Source: Lathyrus oleraceus (lineage: Eukaryota; Streptophyta; Magnoliopsida; Fabales; Fabaceae). Taken from it: 64,000 bases of DNA. Location: the NCBI RefSeq assembly GCF_024323335.1, contig NC_066583.1, forward strand, positions 17,654,665 through 17,718,664, read 5' to 3'. Shown piece after piece: positions 56,801 to 64,000 of this stretch. The first letter of the stretch is position 1. Every line of letters starts with the position of its first letter. The notes below the pieces were generated by a model. That model was not told the origin of the DNA. It saw only the letters and a list, made by a program, of their open reading frames with translations, and made no database searches. The translations under genes were made by a program, and so were the position numbers.

Positions 56801-58992
56801 AATTCATGATCTTTACATCAAAATAAACATGGATGAGTGTAGATTAAGCACAAAAAATTTCAGATCAAATGGATAAGGCATCACAATTTCACAATTGAAT
56901 TGGCAAGAGGTACAAAATGTGCATACATGTTACAAATCCTAATGCCAAACAAAAACCAATGATCAAAAAATTCTGGAAAATTTATGATAAAAAAGTAGAG
57001 ATCATGATGAAGATGATGCAAAAATTCTCACTAAATTTGGATTTGAAATGGATGATTTATGAATTTTCAAAGTTGGAGTTCAAAAAAAAGGAAATAAAAT
57101 GAAAAATGACAATTTAATTCAATGGGACACATGCCCCGAGTGGCAAACTTGTAAATAAGCCCACCACTTAACAAAACGACCACGTTTAGGATGTTGGAAC
57201 GAAATAACGCTATTGGCCAGCATGGGCCAACAGTGCCATGCGCACGACTGTATCATCTTCTGGGCAGTGCATGAAGAAATCTAGGGTTTTCTGGGCAACA
57301 GATACAATGTTCATCATCCCCAAATCGTGCTCAACAAAATTTTCCCAGAAATCTCAATTGAATACACACAAATACTCAGCAAGCTACCAATAACATGAAT
57401 CCAGCAATGATTTTCAATAAAACACAGTACATATCATAAATCGAGCAAGAATCGAAAACAACATTAAACTTCATTTCAGTGTAACTTCATGAATATCCAA
57501 CCATTTTCGAAAATAAAAGCATCATGAAGCTCAGCATGAAGAGATCTACACTAAGCATAGCATGGATTTGAGAAATAGAGAGATCGATTTCTTACTTGTT
57601 CTGAAGAGCAGATGAGATTCGATGGTTGTTCGGATGTTTAAGCTTGAAACAGGTGCTCACACAGCTTCCACAAGGTGAATGGTGAAGATACTTGGGCCTG
57701 AAACAACTTGAAACAGCTTCACTCGACCTTTGCCATGGATGATGCTTGGAAAGAACAGTCCAACAAAAGCTTTTTACAGTTGAAGAATGATAGTTGAAAT
57801 GGGCCTAAAATGATGCTTGGATGATGGAACAACAAAGGTATGGTCGTGGCCTTTGGGAGTTTCTTGCAGATTTTTGAAATGTCAAGAAATGGATTTTTGA
57901 GAGAGTGAGTGATTTCTGAGTTTGGAGGCTGCTGCTAGGGTTCACAATCACTCAGAAAAATCTTCTTATACTTCTGTTTTAACTCTCTTAATGCAATGCT
58001 AATCAAGTTTTGCTCAATTGAAACAAATTGCTAATTTGCCAATTTTGACCAAATGGTGGTGTGTGGTAGTATGAGCACGAAAATGGGCCCTTGGCAAGTC
58101 ACAAATAACATTCTGAACTAATTCCAATTGGTCATTTGGATGGAAATTACTTAATTCAAAAAGTCAAAATTGCACCTCACTTGAAATTAAACATGATAGT
58201 TCAAAAAGGGCCATTTTGATTGGCAATGTTTTGGCACATGAAATTTACATTTTTGGAAAGAGGAGGTTAAATGTGGTTTGTAGGAAAAAACCTCACCAAT
58301 TTTGGCCAAATGGTTTGAGAGATATGGCCTTTTGAAGTTCAAGATTTTGTGAAAATGAATTGATCATATCTTGACAACCATACATGGGAATTGAGAGTTC
58401 TTGGACTTTTTGGAAATGGGAGAACAAGATCTTCAACTTTCATGTTGGGCAAAAATTCATTTGAAGCTTGTATCATGATGTAAGTTTGGGATCAAGAAGT
58501 TTCCATTTTTGGCAGTAAAAATTACAGGTCCAGTTTCTATTTTTGGAAATTTTCTGTTTTGGCTTCAAATTCTTCAATGATGATGTTTGCCATGATATAT
58601 GAGGCCTATTGGGACATGAATAAGCTCTCTCAAACCAAATCCATCCATCAAAACCATAAAATCAACCACAGTTGACCAAGTTTGACTTTTTAGGGTTTCT
58701 GACTGATTGCGCATTGAATGATGACCCCTGAGCATCCAATCTTTGACCTAAACACTTCAAATGGATCCCCAAGTCATGTGAACATGTTGGACCAACCCTA
58801 GGGCCTTGGCTCCTTGAGAATTGTGCTTGCTTGCTTGGTTGACTGATCTCCTGATCAATTTGACCTAATTCTCTTGATTTGCTTGCACTTGAGGCAACTG
58901 GGACAATGCAATGCTATGCAGTGGACCATGATATGCTATGACCTAATATGAAAATGTATGTACAATGATAGGTGCAAATTTGAGGTGCTACA
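53807..58992 (-). repeat. Ogre3 3' LTR
   Basis: 5,186 bp from TGTAGCACCTCAAATTTGC (sense start at 58992) to GCGACA (53807). It shares with Ogre1 the start, the GACTATGCC...GGCAATTGCC and CTTGGGCT-type blocks and the R-U5 layout, but is clearly diverged. It lacks the CTCGCTAGGCGAG cluster where Ogre1 has it. It contains three R-region hairpin modules (54200-54265, 54505-54560, 54860-54930) and the U5 motif TGGCGGCTCT (53849-53858). Confidence 0.9.
54110..54930 (-). repeat. Three R-region hairpin modules in Ogre3 LTR
   Basis: Hairpin A copies: TCTTCT...AGAAGA (54225-54244), CTTCAT...ATGAAG (54524-54540) and TCTCAT...ATGAGA (54887-54904), each next to a TACGTAT or TACATAC word and a CGTAG(C/T)TCG word. 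Hairpin B-type words GGATATCGCATCC, AGGATATCGCGTCCT and AGACATCGCATCT occur near 54112, 54199 and 54862. Confidence 0.8.
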
Positions 58993-59009
58993 GCTGCCCC
59001 TATTCAATC
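58993..59009 (-). other. Ogre3 polypurine tract region
   Basis: The minus strand reads GATTGAATAGGGGCAGC before the LTR start, identical to Ogre1. TATTCAATC (59001-59009) can pair with GATTGAATA at 59066-59074, as in Ogre1. Confidence 0.75.
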
Positions 59010-59119
59010 AGCTGGGAACCCGAACGGATGATAGCAATGGCTGTCAGACTTTCAGGGTAAACAGGGATTGAATACCAAAAGAACCGTAGAAATTTGCACC
59101 GACTGGTTATAATAAAAAG

Positions 59120-60360
59120 AGAACCACGTCATTTACCGATGACAACCGCATGACAACTTCAGAAAAGCAAAACCATTTACCGATGGTTAGAAACTGGAAA
59201 CTTGATATTTACCGATATCAACTTCAGCGAGACCATTTACCGATGGCTGCTGGGAAAACAAACTTGAAAAAAAACAAAACCATTTACCGATGGTTGAAAC
59301 TGGGACCTTGATATTTACCGATATCAACTTCAGCAAGACCATTTACCGATGGTTGCTGGGAAAACAACTTCTGAAAAGCGAAACCATTTACCGATGGTTG
59401 GAAAACTTGATATTTACCGATATCAACTTCAGCAGGACCATTTACCGATGGTTGCTGGGAAACAACTTCAGAAAAGCGAAAACCATTTACCGATGGTTAA
59501 AAACTTGATATTTACCGATATCAACTTCAGCAAGACCATTTACCGATGGTTGCTGGGAAACAACTTGGTGCAGAAAAGGAAGCAAGACCATTTACCGATG
59601 GTGGCTTCTAGGTGACTTGATATTTACCGATATCAACTTCAACAAGGCCATTTACCGATGGCTACTGCAACTGGGAATTCGATATTTACCGATATCGAAG
59701 AGAACTGGGCCATTTACCGATGGCATCTCCGCTTGGGGAGGGACAAAATCTTTGTGGTGGAACCAGACAAGACGTTTACCGACGACTTCTGGGGATCTTG
59801 ATTTTATTAACAAGAGAACAAAGAATGATCAGACATTTACCGATGACTGGGATGAGACTCGATGTTTACCGACATCGAAAGATGATGTTTACCGACATCA
59901 AAAGAATGACCAGACATTTACCGATGACTGGGAATGAGAAATTTACTGGGGGAGAGACAAACAAATATTCACAACTGGAAACCAGATAGGACATTTACAG
60001 ATGACTCTACTGGGGATTTCTAGCTGGGGATTATCAGACATTTACCGATGACTGAGAGAAAGACTCGATGTTTACCGACATCGAAAGATGATGTTTACCG
60101 ACATCAAAAAAATGACCAGACATTTACCGATGACTGGGGTGAGACTCGATGTTTACCGACACCGAAACAATGGCGTTTACCGACACCAAAAAATGACCAG
60201 GCATTTACCGATGACTGGGTGAGACTCGATGTTTACCGACACCGAAACAATGGCGTTTACCGACACCAAAAAATGACCAGACATTTACCGATGACTGGGT
60301 GAGACTCGATGTTTACCGACACCGAAGCAATGGTGTTTACCGACACCAAAAAAATGAAAC
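59120..60360 (-). repeat. Tandem array of hairpins with TCGGTAAA loop in Ogre3 3' UTR
   Basis: About 35 copies of plus-strand TTTACCGA between 59132 and 60343, each between complementary arms: GTCA/TGAC, AACCA/TGGTT, TTGATA/TATCAA, TTCGATA/TATCGAA, TCGATG/CATCGA, TGATG/CATCA, TGGTG/CACCA. The larger repeat unit and spacing differ from Ogre1. ORFs called in it are translations of the array. Confidence 0.92.
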
Positions 60361-63300
60361 ACACGCGGGTGTTGACATGACACTTACTGGTATCACCAAA
60401 AAAATGACATCTTAGATACGTCAAAGTAAGGTTGATCACTTGCTGGGGGTCTCACTGAGGAGAAACAAACTTTCTGTCACCAACGGGTGAGGAAATAAAC
60501 CTCTGTGGGGATATCAATCCTGAATACTGTCAGGAGCAACTGTAGCAGACGTGTTGTGCTGATGTTGAACAGAATGATCCGCCTCTGCCGGGGATACGGT
60601 CTGATGGGGTTTTGAACACATGGATGCATATGTTTGAATTTTTCTATGGCATAATGCTCCATATGGAATGGAAATGCTACGCGGTTTTGAGGATGCAATG
60701 ATTACTATATGCAAAATGCAAAATGATGAAAACTCCGCTGGGGAAATACACAGGACGACTGTGCTGAGAAACCTTCAATACAACTCCGCTGGGGGGAAGA
60801 ACAAGGCAACTGTCGGGGAACCAATCAATACAACTCCGCTAGGGGAGGACAAGGCAACTCGCTGGGGAGTAATAAAGTAGCTTGCTACTGACAAAAGTAA
60901 AATTGCTGGGGATATCCCAGTCAATCCACAGGTAGGATAAACTCCGCTTGGGGAAATAGCTGCTCCGCTGGGGAAGATAAACCAGGAAACTCTCTGGGGA
61001 CAAGGCTCATACAAACCTCAGATACGATAAACTCTGCTTTGGAAAATATCTGTTACTCCGCCGGGGACGACCCATGCAATCCACAGGTAGGATAGACTCA
61101 AGCTGGGGATGCAGATATCAGTCTGCTACGGGAATTCGTCCAATCCATTGGTAGGATGAACTCTGCTGGAGAAAACAATCGAAAGATTGACCAAAGAGTG
61201 CATGAGATATATTATCTATAGCCGTCAAAAACGTAGATAATACACTCGCATGGAAGATTATCCATAACCGGGTTGCAGGTTGTTAAATGGATAAACAACC
61301 GAAAAGAAAGGCATCGGTACCAGGACTAGGTATGCAAAGATGACCAATCAAAAGAGGATAAAGTTGCTAACTCGGAGCAAATATCCAAAAAGAAGGGGAA
61401 GACCCAAAGGGGACAATACTGTTTGATCAAGGCAAGTATCCAGAGGGGAAAAGAAATCAACACCGCAAACCGGATACTGATAACTGCAAGGAGGGGATTA
61501 CATCTACCGGTTTGTAGGTAGAAAACCACGGAAAAGTAACCAGTCATCGATAGGATGAGCACACAGGGTTAACTCCACCAAGGGGATGAAAGTGGGATTT
61601 TACAACTACCAGCTAGTGGGTAGAAAACCACGACGATAGGACTTACAACTACCGGTTTGTAGGTAGAGGCCAACAAATGATCTACTGAGAGACAGAGTGA
61701 GAAAAAAGGATTTACAACTACCGGGTAGTGGGTAGAAGACCGTAAAGAAAGGACTTACAGCTACCGGTTCGTAGGTAGAGGCCCCCAAATAGAATGAACC
61801 ACAAAGGTTACCTCTGCTAGGGGGTGAAAGTGGGATTTTACAACTACCAGCTTGTAGGTAGAAAACCACGACGATAGGACTTACAACTACCGGTTTGTAG
61901 GTAGAAGCCAACAAATTCCGCTGAGGATAAGATGAATGAGTGTCGGTTAGTGAGCGACTATTCATTTATGCCCCAGGGAAGCACAGGAGACAGCCAACAG
62001 GAAGCCAATTTAGGATCGATCCAAAAAGGCAGACTGAAACAAGACTCATCCTAATGAGGAAAGAACTCAATAGGGAAAAACCCATCCCAATGTGTGTTGG
62101 GGGGAACGGAAACAACCGTCATCCACGAGGATGTATCTCAGTGGGGAAATGGCAGGAAAGGATAGACACTTTTTGCTTAAGGGGTTGGCTCTACATGGAG
62201 AGATCAGACACACCCATATCTGCTAGAGGAAAATCTACTGGAGAGATTCTTATCACCAAACAGCAGGAGGCAACAATCAACAGATACATGGCAACAGCTG
62301 CAACATGAGTATCTGAATGCTATGATTATGCATGTATGCTTTATACCTAAAATGTATGATGAATGTTGACAAACAGACATGCTCAAACCACAGGTCCGGG
62401 AATCGATCATCCGGAGAGCAAAACCAAAGTCACCAGAGAGCCAAGAAAATCCACTGGAGACTGGGACAATAGGGAACAATCATCATCCTGCAGGGGAGGA
62501 AGGCCACCAGAGGCTTCCGGAGGGATCGTCGGTCACAACCGGAGAACAGAGTTCAACATACTGGCGGACGCGCCACAACAACTCGTGCTGGAAATCAGAG
62601 ATGCCAAGGAGCAACCAGATCTCTGATGAGGATAGATAGGCATTGAGAAAGCTCATCATGCCAACAACTTCGCTCGGGGATCTATCTGAGGACATGATGG
62701 AGCACTGGGATGTCAATCCATAAAATACCGAATCTTCCAAAGAAAGGCACCCATGCTGGTGGAGAGGAGAAGAATGCTCTGCTGGAGAGGCGAAAGTTGA
62801 AGTCTTCGGTAAACGCTCTGCTAGGGGAACTGCCCCACAATAGTATTTCAACAGCAACCTTGTTGGGAATGCCCCTCGGTAGGGCTCAAACAAACCTCTA
62901 CTGGAAATGCCCCACGATAGGGCTAACAGGGACTTGGAGGAAGAATGTTGTACTGCCGGGTAACTTCAACCAACACTGCACTGAGCAACCTTGCTGAGGA
63001 GAAACCAAAAGAGGTTCGACAGGAGAAAGATAAAGTTATGCTCGAGATACGAACAAATGTCTTACCTGTTGGTAATCATACCACCCTCGGGAGAGCACTG
63101 CGGATCTCCTAAGTATCCTTCTATCATCGTGAATGTTCACTTTGTTTAAGAACAATTTTTTTTGAAAAATTTGTTTATTTTGAGAAACAATGATACTTTA
63201 TCAATTAAAACATGCAAAACATTTGTTGAGTTGAAACAAATAGGAGTGCAAATAATTGGATAAAAGCTCAAATTGATGTGATGGAATGGTAGTCTGCAAA

Positions 63301-63684
63301 GGGCGAGACTCCATAGATCTGTACAAGTTTGAAATCGGTGATATATATTGGAGAGGGCTACATTGAACATAATGACCTTTCCTCTACCATTCCGAATTTT
63401 CAATGTATTCAAAGCTTCAGTCGACGACGAATCGAGAATCCCTGACGGATGACAGATATAGAGCACAGTCTTGTCAAGATGCAGTTACTTGCCAAATCCC
63501 TAATTTTTGCCTAGATTGCCCCAGTGTGAGGTGATCAATCTAGCGGGATGCAAACTCTTTTTTCAATGTCTCTAACTTTTGCCTGGATCGCCCTTTCGGG
63601 TTTTCAATCCACCGAGACACTCCTTTTTGCCTAAGTCGCCCTTTGGGGTGTTCGACTTAGCGAGCTGTTTTGCTTTTTTTTCTT
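60361..63684 (-). other. Remaining Ogre3 3' UTR, repeat-rich
   Basis: No gene. From the left it holds a hairpin-containing block conserved with Ogre1 (60650-60690), many AACTCCGCTGGGGAA-like words (60720-61170), a second set of small hairpins with CTACC/GGTAG or ATCC/GGAT arms (60924-61900), further GCTGGGG- and TACTGG-type words to about 63000, and repeats of the CC.TTTCGGGTTTTCAATCC type beside the integrase stop (63560-63670). Confidence 0.65.
61500..61910 (-). repeat. Repeats with CTACC...GGTAG hairpins in Ogre3 3' UTR
   Basis: About seven diverged units of a TTACAACTACC...GTAGGTAG type are visible, with loops such as GGTTTGTA, AGCTAGTG and GGGTAGTG between CTACC and GGTAG. They are separated by GAAAACCACG or GAGGCCAAC words. 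Confidence 0.75.
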
Positions 63685-64000
63685 TTAGGCGAAGTATTTC
63701 TTGACTGCATCAGAATTCACAGGACAAGTGAACTTCTCCACCCATTGTTGTAAGTGTCAAAACATTGCCTGAAAAGGCTCTCTTGACAACAAATGGACAT
63801 TCATAGCTTGGAGTCCACTTGCCCCTGGACTCGGGCACGAAAGACAAGACTTTCTTGAGCACAAGGTCCCTCGGAACACACGAGGCTTGACCCTCTTATC
63901 GCGTGCTTTCGTCACTCTCTGCTGATGTAACTGACCATGCTACATGGCAGTTGATCTCTTCTTTTCGATTGGATTCACCTGGTCATAGTGACTCTGAATC
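63685..64000 (-). pseudogene. Ogre3 integrase C-terminal fragment
   Basis: Minus-strand translation gives GVHSKL-like sequence before the GPY module region, then WTPSYECPFVVKRAFSGN and LTLTTM, parallel to WTPNYEGPYVVKKVF...LTTMDGE of Ogre1. It ends PVNSDAVKKYFA and TAA at 63685-63687 after a one-base shift. The GPY motif reads CPF. The beginning of the domain is outside the window. Confidence 0.85.

Larger units (their letters stand above)
53807..64000 (-). mobile_element. Ogre3: 3' LTR, 3' UTR and end of integrase (continues off window)
   Basis: Minus-strand Ogre inserted in the Ogre2 leader. The order from the left is 3' LTR, PPT, hairpin array, long repeat-rich 3' UTR and the integrase C terminus, the same order as in Ogre1. 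The rest of pol, gag, ORF1 and the 5' LTR must lie to the right of the window. Confidence 0.88.

Noticed and set aside
59120..60360. Possible CRISPR-like array or centromeric satellite
   Set aside because: Repeats are short, irregularly spaced and lie at the expected place in a plant retrotransposon 3' UTR. There are no spacers of constant length and no cas genes.
62363..62893. Overlapping ORFs of 86-136 residues on both strands near 62.4-62.9 kb
   Set aside because: They lie in the repeat-rich Ogre3 3' UTR, overlap each other in several frames and have no recognisable domain.

Overview
This window looks like repeat-dense intergenic DNA from a large plant genome. The most likely source is a legume of the pea/vetch tribe (Fabeae), because it carries a 23-kb Ogre-type Ty3/gypsy element with LTRs over 5 kb and a Cyclops/Athila-type element. 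I found no host gene, tRNA or rRNA. Nearly all of it is explained by LTR retrotransposons nested in one another, plus degraded transposon pieces at the left.

Layout. 1-759: ORF1 fragment of a Tat/Ogre element, minus strand. 760-5981: a stretch with no gene, then three fragments (plus, minus, plus) of one divergent Tat/Ogre-like LTR family, here called X. 6020-6523: Ty1/copia RT-RNase H relic. 6524-8481: AT-rich DNA and a remnant resembling the tail of a plant-mobile-domain transposon protein. 8482-9011 and 32039-32691: two halves of one LTR split by Ogre1. 9012-32038: complete Ogre1 (minus strand) flanked by the 5-bp duplication CATGC. It holds a 3' LTR, a hairpin-rich 3' UTR, integrase, two RNase H domains, RT, an intron, protease, gag, ORF1, a leader, a tRNA-Arg-type PBS and a 5' LTR. 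32692-32920 and 46604-51020: an X-family LTR on the plus strand, split by a complete Athila-lineage element (32921-46603, minus strand, TSD TTGAG). 51021-53806: LTR, PBS and leader of Ogre2 (plus strand), inserted in X. 53807-64000: Ogre3 (minus strand), inserted in the Ogre2 leader: its 3' LTR, hairpin-rich 3' UTR and the end of integrase, running off the window.

Within Ogre1 the genes would be read as ORF1, then gag-pro, then a spliced pol. A 253-nt intron with GT/AG ends removes the pro stop codon and joins the two frames exactly. All the coding regions are now dead. The nonsense codons found are all of the C-to-T or G-to-A kind, as expected after methyl-cytosine deamination, with a few homopolymer frameshifts. 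The Athila element has the same kind of decay but retains an intact 821-codon RT-RNase H-integrase stretch. It also carries two diverged copies of its 3' ORF.

The most unusual signal is RNA-like structure in non-coding parts of the Ogre elements. Their 3' UTRs carry arrays of small hairpins with a nearly invariant loop (TCGGTAAA in element sense) but many different, compensating stems, and several stem irregularities pair as G-U only in the sense RNA. Covarying hairpins also occur in the LTR, and a PBS-like motif sits inside U5 of every Ogre/X LTR end seen here.
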